NCBI GenBank assembly: GCA_049999805.1
Contig: JBNGIO010005882.1
Coordinates: forward strand, 1 to 61,156
Direction of reading: 5' to 3'
Source of the DNA: Folioceros fuciformis
Taxonomy: Eukaryota > Anthocerotophyta > Anthocerotopsida > Anthocerotales
DNA length: 61,156 bases
Position 1 is the stretch's first letter; each line of letters starts with the position of its first letter. Below are positions 1 through 11,504 of the stretch, piece after piece. The notes beneath the pieces were generated by a model that saw only the letters and a program-made list of their open reading frames with translations, ran no database searches and was not told the origin of the DNA. The translations under genes and the position numbers were made by a program.

Positions 1-857
1 AAAATAGCTAGGAACTCCTCCACTGGGTTCAGGTACTTGCAAGTGTGTAGAAACTCTTGCACACCAGCTGTGGCAGTAGCCCGCTCTGCTAGTGTCAAAT
101 TCACCACCGTTGGAGGTGGTGTGGTGGCGGAGATGGTCTTGGCTACAATCTCAGCCTGATGGTCATTAATGGCTGCTGCCAGTTTGGCATTATATGCCAA
201 CTGTAGAGCCGAATGATGGGCTGGGTTAGGAGTGGCAATTGTGCCCGATAGCTCAGCCTGGTGAGCCTCGTACAAATCCAATGCCTCATCTCCTAAGTAG
301 CTGGACAACTGTTCAAACATGTACTGGTGGTTGTAGGCAGCACCATGTTTGAACTTCACCCTGCTCATGACTGCATTGATGAACAAGCGGAAGTCCCTTA
401 AGGATTGGGTGCTTGGTCTGCCTGAGAATTTCTCAGGCCTAAACCCTGATGAACCACCCTCCATGGTGTCTGACCCTTCAGACAAGTCACCCAGGCCTTG
501 CCCTACACCAAGGACAGACCCAGCAAACCCTGGATGTGTCTGCTGTGACCTCACAAATGATTGCTGTGAATAGAGAGACCCTTGTTGTTCAGGTTCCTCG
601 TCACAAACTAGCTGACCCCCTAAATTTGAGCTAGTTAGCACAACAATCTTGCCCAAGTCTAAGAGGGGTGACCAGCTGGGTTGCCCAACGGATGTTGCTG
701 GTTCCAAGTCCTCTCTCAAGTCTTCTTCACTTGCAAGTTGGCGTCGTCGAGCTGCCCATCTTCTCCTCCGTTGTGCACGCTCCGGTGATACCCTGATAGG
801 AATGTCTCGACTCCTCAATCGATAACGTAGGCTGGCCTCTTGCTGATCTGGTTGCAT
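1..857 (-). CDS. Gag-like retroelement protein, truncated by the window edge
   Basis: A continuous reading frame runs on the minus strand from an ATG at 857 to the window edge, about 285 codons without a stop. The N-terminal third is Arg-rich, then Gln/Ser-rich. From about residue 155 there is a Gag-like segment (FRPEKFSGRPSTQSLRDF, then FEQLSSYLGDEALDLYEAH), which resembles the 'F-x-G ... L ... W/F' capsid start of LTR-retrotransposon Gag proteins. An Ala/Thr-rich helix follows. No zinc knuckle or protease is reached before the window ends, so the pol part, if present, lies to the left. The family is not certain; Ty3-type Gag is my best guess. The frame is open, so this copy may be younger than the copia elements next to it. 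Confidence 0.55.
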   Translation of the reverse strand, partial: MQPDQQEASLRYRLRSRDIPIRVSPERAQRRRRWAARRRQLASEEDLREDLEPATSVGQPSWSPLLDLGKIVVLTSSNLGGQLVCDEEPEQQGSLYSQQSFVRSQQTHPGFAGSVLGVGQGLGDLSEGSDTMEGGSSGFRPEKFSGRPSTQSLRDFRLFINAVMSRVKFKHGAAYNHQYMFEQLSSYLGDEALDLYEAHQAELSGTIATPNPAHHSALQLAYNAKLAAAINDHQAEIVAKTISATTPPPTVVNLTLAERATATAGVQEFLHTCKYLNPVEEFLAI

Positions 858-1387
858 ACCCCATGCACCCCTGTTACACCTACAGCTGGTGCTTGGCAAA
901 AACAGTGAGGTGCTGTGCTGCAATTGACAACACCGGGCCTAGGGAAGTGACTCTCGCTGGGACACCACACACTGCTTCAGCTGTACCCACAGTACTTTCA
1001 GGCTTCTACTGGCTGTTGCTGGCCTCCAAATCAAACCCCTGTTCTCAAAGGCAAAACGAGCCCCTAAACATGTGGTTCCAACAAACCACGCATGCAAGAA
1101 ATGAGGGTTAGCTCCTCCCAAATAATCTGATGGTGGCCTCCCTTCATGCCGCGTCTGGTCGTAGCTTACAGCTGCCCCCCACAGTCTGAATGAGTGTGAG
1201 CAAAGCTCAGCTACTCCCTATCCAGATAATCCTAGTTTGGGAAAATCCTACCCCTGGAAAATCTCAATTCCCTAGGCTTGCTGGGCAGGTGTAACTGTGA
1301 TCAGAAAGCAAAGAAACACAACTTTCTTGGAGTACTGAGGGAACAAGAAATCTACCCCTCCCCAAAGCATCCATGATCAGCCATGTC
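858..1387. other. Leader or LTR-side sequence of the Gag-like element; no gene seen
   Basis: This lies upstream of the minus-strand Gag-like ORF and should hold its leader or LTR. I could not find clear TG...CA LTR ends or a tRNA primer site. Short open frames here are not convincing genes. Confidence 0.3.
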
Positions 1388-1712
1388 CCTCTTCCTGCAA
1401 TGATCTGATCCGCAGTGAAAATCTAAGATCAGTCCCTGGAATCAGCTTAAGAGTGAGCACAAAGCATACCAAAATGTTCGCCTCTACAAGACAAATCTGT
1501 TGGTATGTAGATCAAAGGGAGCCAAGCAGAATTGCGGCCGTTATGTCCTCCTCTTGCAGTGATCTGATCCACACTGAAAATCTAAGATCAGTCTCTGGAA
1601 TCAGCTCAAAAGTAAGCGCAAAACATACCAAAATGTTCGCCTCTTCACGACAAATCTGTTGGTATGTAGATCTAAGGCAGACAAGCGGAATTGCGGCCGT
1701 TATGTCCTCCTG
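1388..1712. repeat. Two-copy tandem duplication, unit about 162 bp
   Basis: Two adjacent copies, about 1388-1550 and 1551-1712, share the order CTCTTSCTGCARTGATCTGA, AAAATCTAAGATCAGTC, ACCAAAATGTTCGCCTCT, CAAATCTGTTGGTATGTAGA and TTGCGGCCGTTATGTCCTCC. They differ at scattered positions, so the duplication is not recent. It sits upstream of the minus-strand Gag-like ORF and could be part of a tandem-repeat leader or LTR, as in some plant retroelements. Confidence 0.75.
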
Positions 1713-3065
1713 AAGTTTGACTTCCACACCCTCAAACCCCAAACCCGAGGCTTAAGTGCGTCAAATGCTGAGCGACTTGCTGGGGCTGCCTCGATGTGGT
1801 CTCTTGGCGGTGCCTTAGCTGCCAGCTCTCCTAAGCCCTGTCTATAGAGCCTTGGATCAACATGTAGCTGCTGCGAGTAGAAAGGTAGTTGCTACAACAC
1901 TGAGCATGCACATTCCAGACTCACGGCTGCTACAAAGGAAGAGAGGGATTCTCCAAGGCTGCTGCCTGAATGCACATGTCTGGCCGCGCCCCTAGAGTCC
2001 CTACAAACCCTAAATCCCTAGCAATGCAAAGGGAAAATGACAGACTTCACACAAACGGGTCTGGATGGTGCTCCACAAATGCTGCCTTGCTGTAGCTGCT
2101 TGGCTGCGCTCTAAGAGCTCCTCGCCCGTGCCCTCATTGCCTGACAAAGGTAGTTGTCGAAGTAAGATGTTAGGCTGCTCACATGCGCCATAGCTCACTC
2201 CGTGTTGTAAAGCTGCAAAAAGGGACTGCCCTCGTCGGGCTGCCCAGAGTTGGTAAGTCACTAGCGGGATGCCACCATCTCCCTTACACCCTCAATCTGC
2301 ATAGCTCTTCCTTTCATAGACGGCTAGTGAACAGCAAAAAAAGGTTTAGGTCGTCCGGTGGTTCCTCTCATGAGCGACTTCGACAACTACCTTTTTCCTC
2401 GCTGTGTTTTGTTTTTATGTGTGGTGCCCCTCCAAGCAGTTTTCCATGGGCTGTATGAGCCCACGTGCTTCTAGTGGGCAAGTAGCCATGGCTAGTATTT
2501 TAGCCATTTACCTAATTTAGGTTGAGTTAGTTTAATCACCTATTATCTAATCAACTTAATTCCACTAAACTATGACGTTCACCATGATGCTCTACTATAA
2601 GTCCATTTTTGCCACAATTTCACGACAACGATATACACGAAGATCAGGAACAACCCACAGAGTTGCAGTGCGACAATCAGTCAACCATCGCCATGAGTGT
2701 TTAAGTGAAATAGGTTTGAAATAACTTAGCGAAATAGGTTTCACATAACGACAACTGAAAGTTCAAAGATGGAGGATAATGGGTTTTCGAACTCAAAACA
2801 TTTCATAAGGAGTCTTACCAAGGAACGAAAGTGTAAGTAGACGATTCAGAATGCATGTGGCTGTAACTACAGCTTCTACCCAATACGGAGAAGGTAAGCC
2901 AGAACATAGTATGAACGAAGTAGCTTAAGCAAACGCCCTGTTTACCGTTGTATTAATAAGAGCTAGTCCTTGAACAAAGAAAATGTGTCACTCTTGCGAT
3001 GCATCACAAATGTCCAAGTATATCTGCTTAGGATAAACCTGTTCCATTCCGTTAGGGTTTATGTC
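1713..3065. other. Intergenic sequence, AT-rich from about 2480; no gene recognised
   Basis: The left half (to about 2460) has GC near 50% and holds short ORFs without family signatures. The right half is AT-rich and leads into the Copia-1 5' LTR. I see no RNA gene or conserved coding frame. Confidence 0.4.
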
Positions 3066-3190
3066 TTATAAACGTATCAGCAGGTAGAGTTAGGGTTATT
3101 AATGTAGGTTAGTTGAAGAGACATGACTTTTGGTATATGTGGTATATACATGACACTTTCTGGAATATATTATTAGTGTGTAACTTTACA
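3066..3190 (+). repeat. Copia-1 5' LTR
   Basis: This segment aligns to 9046-9068 plus 13819-13919. Shared blocks include TTAGTTGAAGAGACATGACT, GGTATATACA and TTATTAGTGTGTAACTTTAC. At 125 bp it is short for a copia LTR. Its first base is T followed by T rather than TG, probably a point change, because the 3' copy starts TGATAAAC. Confidence 0.75.
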
Positions 3191-4123
3191 TGGTATCAAA
3201 GCATCCTCGTTCTCCAATCCTATTCTATTTATCTATGTCCCTCTTCTGAAAATATTGCTGGCAATGCTAGTTGTTAGACATACAATTGGGAACAATAATC
3301 AGCCACCACCATCATGACGGCTGCTAAGTTGTGTGCCCAACATAGTCTCACAACCTGTATTACAATGTCAGAATTGGGGAAGACATGAGATACAATTCTG
3401 CTGCGCCATCTTTTGTAAACAAAAACTTCAATGTTTTTACTTATCTCACTGTTATGGTGCGTTGGGGCGGGAGGCACGTTGATGATTGAGTGATTAACAT
3501 TAATCAGTACCGTCATTGGAATTGCCGCAATAGGCTGCCCCCATACCCACCGAACATGAGAGTTGAGTTCTTGCTACTACGGCCTAGCTCTTCGTCTCTA
3601 TGTTGCTACAACGTCATTGAAGGAAATTGGAATAGACAAGCAAGATTTTCACTAGATTCGTGCGTTAGAGACTCTCCAGGAGTCTTCTCAGCCCTTGCAT
3701 TAACGCTCTCAATGAGAAAGCCTTATGGTCGAGAATCTACAACAAGAGGAAAGTAGTGATTCTCCTTGTGCTTCCTCTTGTGCAGAATCTCACTGTTGAA
3801 TCAACAAATCAAAGGTGTCACAACACAAAAACAGTGATTGATGCTGCCATGTACCTTTCATAGGTCCCCACTCGGGAGTGGAGGAATCCTCCTTCCCTGT
3901 GATTTTGCGGGGAGAATCCAAACGTCGCGTGGCAGCGGGAATAGTCGTACTAACGACGTTACCTATGCGCCACATCACTTGTGAAGAAGGTGTGGCTTCC
4001 CAGAAGGCGCATGCTACGAACCAACGTGTTGGTACTGATGCTCACCTGCCTGATTTGACTGCCTACTTCCATGGCATCTCGATCCCCTGTTAAATTAGCG
4101 ACTTCACCAAGTTACGCTCATGC

Positions 4124-5130
4124 TTGGTTACCCACTGCCCTACACAGAGGATCACGATGTCGGGAACCATCTCAGGCTCCGTCTCCGGCACAGCATCCTC
4201 CACTGGAACCGCTATAGCCGCAGGAACAACATCAACCTCTGGTTCTGGCCCGGGCGCCGGCACAGAGTGCGCTTCTGGCACCGGTGTAGGTCCTCCACCA
4301 CAAAGCACTCTAGTTTACTCATATACTATAGAATTCAAAGAGCGAGACCGCTTCAACGGTACTCATTTTGAAGTCTGGCAAGTGCGAATGACTTCTACAC
4401 TCGAAGCTCGTCACGTACGGGGGGTTGTTGGTGGGGTGGTGCCCAAACCACCTTCATTAGCCACACAGGACGAGAAGGACAAGTGGCAGCATCTCAATAA
4501 TGTCGCTCGTGCCTACTTGATTAGTGGCTTGGATGTTGTCCTCCTACCCAATACTACTTATCTAAACAAGGTCGAGGACATATGGAATCAGCTCACTTAG
4601 ACATATGCTGTGAAAAACATTCTCACCATATGTGTTGTTCGTGGAGAGCTCTTCTCTTTAAGGCTGAAGTTGCTCCCTTCATCCTCAAATGTCGCAATCT
4701 GCAATCGCAACTTATCAGCTTGGGGCCTGCCTTCTCCAAATTGGACTTTGTTGCCCAATTGCTCACAAGCCTTCCTCCAAGTTACCAAACTTTTGTCTTT
4801 GGCTACGGTGCTTCCATATGCGCAGCTAACAAGGTAGTAGCCGCAGGGAAGGTTGTTCGTATCAGCTTCATAGATGTAGTTGGAGCTCTCCTGTAGGAAG
4901 AGCAAAGATGGGTAATCTTAGGTCACCATGGAGGCATAACCAAAACAGATAGAGTACTCTTCATCAAAGGAAGAAACTCGGATAAAAACAAATCACACAA
5001 AGGCAGGCCCTTCCAAACCTGTTCCAAGTAAATGGGCTGGCACATGCCATTGGTGTGGCGCCCAAGGCCATTGCGAGAGAGAATGTAGGAAGAAAAAGTC
5101 TAGCGAACCCTGCAGAACTGAGAAGCCTTC
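4124..5130 (+). pseudogene. Copia-1 gag remnant (UBN2-type) with zinc knuckle
   Basis: The frame 4124-4600 holds a Ser/Thr/Gly-rich leader followed by the copia Gag core (FKERDRFNGTHFEVWQVRM, then VARAYLISGLDVVLL and VEDIWNQLT). A stop ends it at 4600, and the remainder continues in shifted frames through about 4800 (LTSLPPSYQTF). At 5040-5085 a complete CCHC zinc knuckle is readable, C-HW-C-GAQG-H-CERE-C, the RNA-binding nucleocapsid motif. Gag would normally package element RNA; here it is split by at least one stop and one frameshift and cannot yield a full protein. Confidence 0.8.
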
Positions 5131-5149
5131 AAGGCAGGCTGAAGCTCAC

Positions 5150-8100
5150 GTGGTTGCCAAAGATCAACAAGCTTCGTCAAACAAACCACCTGTGGTGATG
5201 ACAATGTGTTTTGCGTCTTCTACTGTTTCTTCTCCTAACAATTGGTACTTAGATTCTGGTGCAACGGCTCATATATGTAATGACAAGTCACTCCTTAATC
5301 ACTTCGGTCCTTTCATCCTACTGACAAAGTGCTGCTAGGAGATGAACTTACTCGAACATGTCTTCGCATTGAAGGTGTTGGATCATGTCATTTCAGGCTC
5401 CATGATGGATCTGTCCTCCACTTGGATAACGTCCTTTACGTACCTCACATGGCCAAGCACCTCATTTCCGTCAGTCAGCTTATGTCCTTAAGGCAGTACG
5501 ATCTGATGTTCTCTTCTTTTGGCTGTTTGCTCAAAAAGAAAGGAAACTCAGATCAGATCATAGCAAAAGGGCATTTAGGGCATGACCTTTATCAAATGGA
5601 TTTTAGATGCATACATGAAGAGACTGTTCACGTTGTATAGTTGTCACAAGCTACAAGCCAATCTATGGCATGCTCGACTAGGCCACGCTAATCGTGGTAA
5701 GCTAGTCAAGATGTCTGACATGACATGTTTCTGAGAACCCTTGCGTAGATGCTTCAAAGATTTGCCACTTTATGATGCCTGTATCATTGCCAAACAAAAG
5801 GAGATTCCTTTTCCAAGGCAGTTAACTGCTCACAGGGCCTCCCAGATTATGGATTTAGTTCATGCGGACATCTCTGGCAAGATACACATCTCTTCACTGG
5901 GTGGTGCTCAATACTATCTAACCCTGACAGATGATTACAGTAGATATTCTTGGGCTTACCCACTTCATTTGAAGTTAGACACTTTTGGCGTGTTCTAGGA
6001 ATGGCTTCAAATTGTGCAAAGGTAGACAGGCTGCCTATTGAAGTGTCTTTGAACAGATAATGGTACATAGTTTGTCCACTCTCATTTCAACTAGTTTTTA
6101 CTAGATAGGGGAATTATCAAGCAGTTGATTGTTCCATTAACTTAGCAGCAAAATGGAGTTGCTGAGCGTTGCAATCAAACCCTATTGGGAATGACACGCA
6201 GTATGTAGAATGGTCTAGGCTCAACAAATCTTATTAAGCTGAAGTAGTGGTAATTGTGAATTACATCCTCAACAGGATCATCATGAGCGCAGTTGTAGAC
6301 CAAACTCCTTTTGAAGTGATCTAGCAAAGGAAGCCCAATCTTCTTCATTTGCGAGTGTTTGGTTCTCCAACTTACGTAAGCCTATATTCTTGCAGAAAAG
6401 AGGAGGAAATCAGAAGATCGAGCTACACCCTTGCTTTTTGTCGGCTATGGCAAAGAGGCTAAAGTTGTATGATCCTCAAAGCAAATATGTCGTTTTTGCA
6501 CGCAGTGTAACCTTTAAGGAGCTCCTATCCCCTGCTAAGCCCTATTTCAACCTTCTACCTTCAAGCCAAGAGCCTATAGTGACTCATGTAGAGATTTATG
6601 CCCTTGACGAGCTGACTTTGTTTCCCCATGATGACTTGCCTGTAATCACTCAGTTCTTAGCTCCAGCTATAGCTACACTTCTTGCAGTCACAGCTTCAGC
6701 TAACAAAGGTCATGTCCCAGTTTGTCAAGCTCTTGTTTTGGTCAATCCAGCACCTGTAGCAGCCCCTCTGCCACCTGATGATCCTCCAGGCAACCTCCTT
6801 GCACCAGAAAACCCTGAAGGCGGTGGTGCAAGTCAACAAGTTCCCATTTATGATCTTGGTGATTTAGGGTTTGCGGACGACATGTCTGAACTCTTAGCTA
6901 GATCAGATCTAGGTGACTTTGTTGCTCCCTTGCTAGATGATCTTGAAGAGGGTCCTGTTGCAAAACCAGCTCCTGAGTCTGCACCAATAAAAGAACGTCG
7001 TTACCCCACTCGTCAACAGCTTCCTCCGACACAATGGAAAGAACCTTGTTATACCTTAGTAGATTTTCGGAGGCCACGAGTTGGAATCTTGAGTTTTCCT
7101 CAGGCTCATGTTACATCCGCTCCTTCCGAAATCAAGCTGAACCTCGAACTTATCCTGAAGCCATTACAGGAGTTGACATCAGTGAATTCCCTCCATCAAA
7201 GAGGAGTATGATTCCCTTATTAAAAATAACACTTAGGAACTATGTCCTCTGCCAGGAGGATGCAAGACTGTTAGTTGCAAATGGGTTTTCAAACACAAAC
7301 TCAATGCCAGTTGTGAGATAGCCAGATACAAATCTCGTCTTGTGGCCCGCGGTTTTTCTCAAGTTCCTGGTGTTGACTTCATAGAAACCTTTAGTCCTAT
7401 GGTTAAGACTCAATCCATCCGTATGATCCTGACCCTGGCCCGCAGCAAATGCCTGAGATATACAGCAGATGGATGTCTGCACAACATTTTTCTATGAGGA
7501 ATTAGAGGAAGATATTTATATGGAGCAACCTGCTCAAGAAAATCATATATGGCCTCAAACAATCTGCATGAGAGTGGTATAAGACCATTGATGCTTACTT
7601 GAAATCCATAAGCTTTATACAGAATCATGGTGATGCTAACGTGTATGTCTACTTCAAGGATGGGCATATGGTCATACTTGCCTTGTATGTAGACGATGCC
7701 ATTCTCGCATATGATGATCCAGGGTTGTTAGCTTGGGTTAAAGACATGCTCAGGCAAAAGTTTGAAATGAAGGACATTGGGGCACTTACCCTATGTGCTT
7801 GGTGTTAAGCTTGTTCAAGATCCTTCTGATCACTCTCTTATGCTACAACAAGACAAGTATATTGCTGAAACTCTTTACCGTTTCAATCTTTTTGATGCTC
7901 GGCACGTGTCCACTCCTGGTGTTCCAAGAGCTAAGCTTTCTCTTGAGCAGTGCCCACATACAAATGCTGAGCGGGAGGTTATGTCTCTCATTCCTTATAG
8001 ACATGCCGTGGGCTGTCTTAATTACCTTAGTTGCTGGACTCGTCCTGATATTTAGTTTGCTATTAGCTCTGTTTCCCAGTTCCTGAACAATCTTGGCCAA

Positions 8101-8630
8101 GCACACTGGGGGGCAGTTAAACGCATGCTTTGCTACTTATGGGGTACCATGAATCACGGCATTTGCTTCCAGGGGTGAGTTGACGAGAAACTTACTTTGA
8201 GTGGCTATGCCGACGCAGATTGGGCCACTGACCCTGACTCTCGTCGAAGCATTTCTGCCTATTGTTTCATGTTGTCTGGTGCTGCTATCCATTGGACTTC
8301 CAAGAAGCAGGTCTTGGTCGCATTGTCTTCCACAAAAGCATAGTACAAAGCCTTGACCAAGGCAGCTTAGGAGGCAGTTTGGGAGTGATGCTTTATGGAA
8401 GGTCTTGGGTTTGCCCAATCACAGCCAACTCCTATACAATGTGATAACATGCCACCATCGCTATTACTGCTATCCCCTGCTTCCATGCTCTCACAAAGCA
8501 TATACAAGTGTAGCATCACTTTATTAGGCATTCTGTAGGTCAACAGCAAGTTAGGATTCAGTATGTTTCCACTAATTTGAACACCGCTAACCACAGACAA
8601 AGAATCTATGTGCTAACAAGCATCATCTGC
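5150..8630 (+). pseudogene. Copia-1 pol remnant: protease, integrase, reverse transcriptase, RNase H
   Basis: Domains follow copia order. The aspartic protease active site is WYLDSGATAH at about 5245. A GAG-pre-integrase segment (LWHARLGHANRGK) lies near 5660-5700. The integrase core is in 5741-5998 (DLVHADISGKI ... LTLTDDYSRYSWAY). A Pro/Ala-rich linker ORF occupies 6390-7211. RT fragments include VPGVDFIETFSPM (about 7360-7400) and the catalytic YVDDAI (about 7688). RNase H lies near 8200-8350 (GYADADWATDPDSRRSISAY). Several stops and frameshifts separate these blocks, so the polyprotein is dead. It records an autonomous ancestor, unlike Copia-2, which lost the RT domain. Confidence 0.85.
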
Positions 8631-9045
8631 ACAAGGAGGCTATGGGCATCAAAGCCTACTCGGATACAACTTAGCTGGTCCATTTCAGCTATAGAGCATG
8701 CTGGATGAATCTCACCTTCCACTAAGTCGCATGCTCTAGCAATTCTCTACAAGTGGTCGACTACTCATCTGGAGGCAACAGACTGGTGGCAGCATGCTTG
8801 AAGTGGTCCATCAGCGTTTCCTCCTCACCCTGTGTTGGTTCTCCATCTCCTTCCCTTGTGGCAAACAAGATCTAGAGCCGACACTCCCAGCTCGCAACTT
8901 GCCATCTCTGCTTTGTTGCGAATTCTCTCCACTCGTCGTGGCGCAGCTGGAGTGCTCTTCTCCTTGTCCGTCTTTTGCTTCTTCATCTATCCTCCTCTCG
9001 CAGACACTGATATAGAAGGAATACTGCGATGGCGAATGTGAAGAG
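8631..9045. other. Copia-1 3' internal region after RNase H
   Basis: Non-coding tail between the RNase H remnant and the 3' LTR. Two short overlapping ORFs (8794-9041) look like chance frames. I could not see a clear polypurine tract immediately before 9046. Confidence 0.4.
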
Positions 9046-9063
9046 TGATAAACATATCAACAG

Positions 9064-9068
9064 GTAGA
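9064..9068. repeat. Left target-site duplication of Copia-2 (GTAGA)
   Basis: The five bases before the Copia-2 5' LTR read GTAGA. The five after its 3' LTR (13814-13818) read GTTTA, and the Copia-1 LTR then resumes with GTTAGGG. In the intact Copia-1 5' LTR the same point reads ...GGTAGAGTTAGGG. This fits a 5-bp duplication with two later changes. Confidence 0.65.
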
Positions 9069-9259
9069 TGTTAGAGGGTATATAAGTAACCTATGGTTAA
9101 CCTAACTCGGTTAATGAACCGATAGGGTTAGCAAAACTTAGACTATAAAAACAACATTGTGCTACTATTTATATATACATTATTTCTATATATGCTCTCT
9201 TGCATTTTTGGTTTGTAGACATACCTTTTTGTATGTCTTCACACATATAGAAAGTATTA
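9069..9259 (+). repeat. Copia-2 5' LTR
   Basis: 191 bp. It contains a likely promoter TATA (GACTATAAAAACAACA at about 9150) and AT-rich downstream sequence. It is nearly identical to 13623-13813. Confidence 0.9.
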
Positions 9260-9489
9260 TGGTATCAAAGCACCGATTGCTCTGAGACTTCCGCTGCACA
9301 ATATCTAGACACTAAATGTGATGTTCAGTTAGTGAATTAGAGGTGTCAGCGAACTATGGGAAGGCTGAGATTTGCTGACATCTCCATGCCACCAACCTGC
9401 ACACAACACGTTAGTCTAGCTTGTTTGATCTATCTAACTAATTTACAGATGTTTGATAAATACTATACAGGACAAGCCCTGCACTGAAG

Positions 9490-10092
9490 ATGTCTGGGAG
9501 AGGAAATAGAAGTAGTTCCAAGATTGTTCTTTTCTCTCCAAGGGCTGGTAGGGGATTCTACACACCTAGGCTAAGTGATTCCTTTGATTCTGAATTATGG
9601 ACTCTAGGACGCCCACGCCATGATAGAAGGAGGAGACAATCTGCAGCCTCGCCTCACTCATTTTCCAATCGCGTTGCAGCAAGGCGTCTCGAGTTCAGTA
9701 ATCGGCATAGTCAAAGTTCTCTACAACCAAGGAGAATAAGAAATCAATGGGCAGACGAGTGTGAAGAAAATGAGAGATTTGATAGTCTTTATGACCTACA
9801 TGGACGCTCTTCTTCAGCCAATGTTTCTCAGCAATTTAACAGCCTTGAGACCCTGGTGATTCAGCTATTCTCACAGTTCCAATCAAGACTAGGCCAAATC
9901 TTCGATGCTGTTGAGATACTCCAAACTGAAGTTGCTATGTTGGCGAATCAAGTTGCTCAACGTAAGGTTCTTCAACCATCTGCCTCAATTTCTACATCTC
10001 GACCAGTTGCTGCATTGTACCTTGAATCCCTAGTGCCTGCGCGAGAAGGTTATAGCACAGTGGAATCACACTCTAACGGTTTTCAGATCTGA
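9490..10092 (+). CDS. Extra ORF between Copia-2 5' LTR and gag (200 aa)
   Basis: This intact 200-codon ORF starts at an ATG (MSGRGNRSSSK) about 230 bp inside the PBS and precedes gag. Residues 1-70 are Arg/Ser-rich and basic, which could bind nucleic acid. Residues 105-155 (FNSLETLVIQLFSQFQSRLG, then LQTEVAMLANQVAQ) have heptad-like hydrophobic spacing and may form a coiled coil. Canonical copia elements have no ORF here. I do not recognise its family. It stays open while the downstream gag-pol is broken, which could mean selection or luck. It may be a separate accessory ORF or a fused N-terminal Gag extension. Confidence 0.5.
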   Translation: MSGRGNRSSSKIVLFSPRAGRGFYTPRLSDSFDSELWTLGRPRHDRRRRQSAASPHSFSNRVAARRLEFSNRHSQSSLQPRRIRNQWADECEENERFDSLYDLHGRSSSANVSQQFNSLETLVIQLFSQFQSRLGQIFDAVEILQTEVAMLANQVAQRKVLQPSASISTSRPVAALYLESLVPAREGYSTVESHSNGFQI

Positions 10093-10560
10093 AAGGGTGT
10101 GAGGTAGTTTTTTAGGGATACCTGTGTCTGGACAGATGGCGCATAGTAGGTCTAGTCTGCTTGTTGTGTTGGTTCCATTCCCAGGATCCTTACAGGTGAG
10201 GTGTATTGTCTCCCCTTTGATTTCCCACTAAATAGTCTTGGCATCCTGTGACATGGAAATGAACCAGTATCAGTTTTCAGTTAGGGTTTTCTCGTTTCAA
10301 GTTCATGGGACTTTTCTTAGCCTTTATTTAAAACAACACTTACCCATTTGTGTCTGGTTTAGTGTCGTTTCATTTCATGTGAGCTCTGTTGGGTATGTCT
10401 TGGTTTGATCTAAACAGTGACTCAGAGAGCTCTCCTTTTTCGTGGCTTTACTCTACTCCATCACTTCCTGCGCAATCAACGACACTCAGTACCTCTACTA
10501 TGTTGGCTGGAGTGGTCTCTGAGTCTACGTCCTTAGGATCACTCTACTCTAGAGAATTCA
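10093..10560. other. Copia-2 spacer between the extra ORF and gag
   Basis: About 470 bp without a long frame in a domain-bearing register. It may be an intron or a leader for gag. I see no recognisable motif. Confidence 0.35.
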
Positions 10561-11490
10561 ATTAAAAAGATCGATTCGATGGAAAGCCACTTCACTTTGA
10601 GAGTTGGAAAGCCCGTATGAAGGCGAACTTGGACGCTAGAGACGTTTGGGAATATGTGGATGGCTCCATTCCCAATCCGTTCTTGGTCCCTACCATAGCA
10701 ACAGTACAGCCGCCAGCATATGAAAAAGCAAAATGGAAGAAGGGCAGCAAAATCGCCTTTGCAATTTTGCTATCTGGCTTGGGCAAAACAACTGTTACTG
10801 AAGTTGATTTCCTTGACTCAGCTGAAGCAGTTTGGAATCAACTTACAGAGACTTACCAGGTTCAGAATATCCGCACCTTGATTAATGTCAGGAATGACTT
10901 TCACAGTCTCAGGTTGAAGGAGGGGGAACCAATTGGAGCACATATCACTAAGTTGAGGCACCTGCGAGCACAACTTGCTACGTTGGGTACCAAGATAACG
11001 GATGTGGAGATGACTACTCAACTACTATCCAGCCTTCCTTCTTCCTTCCAGACATTCATCTCAAGTTAGAATGCCACTCTGCATGATGCATATAAGGCTG
11101 CAGCGAGTGGACAACCTTCAACCCTGAATCTGAATGAAATCATTGGGGCCCTCCTGCAAGAGGAGCAGAGTCGCCAGCGAGCTCATCCAGGTTTAAGACT
11201 TCATGGTGAGAAAGTCCTATTTGCCGCAAAGGGTAAAGGACTTTGGAAATGGAAGGATAATAAGAACAAAAAAAGACAAAACTTATCTGCTCCTTCTGGT
11301 TCTTCTTCTTCAGCCACTAAGCGTCAAGGTAGTTGCAATTGGTACTAGATTCCTGGGCACTAGGAAAGAGACTGCCGGAAAAAGAAGGCCGGTGAGCCTA
11401 AGAAGGATGCAAGATCCGAGGCTCATGTTTCTACTAAGGAACATAAATTATTACCTGCTCGACAACAATCTACTCGAAGTAGCAGTATAG
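10561..11490 (+). pseudogene. Copia-2 gag remnant (UBN2-type)
   Basis: The frame around 10575-11069 carries the copia Gag core: DRFDGKPLHFESWKARM at the start, then IAFAILLSGL, AEAVWNQLTETYQVQNI, and LSSLPSSFQTF at the end. A stop at 11069 interrupts it. The zinc knuckle near 11330-11375 is degenerate: Cys2 has become Tyr, and two stops lie inside the motif. Loss of the knuckle should abolish RNA binding even if translation continued. Confidence 0.8.
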
Positions 11491-11504
11491 TTCTTACAGT
11501 TTGC

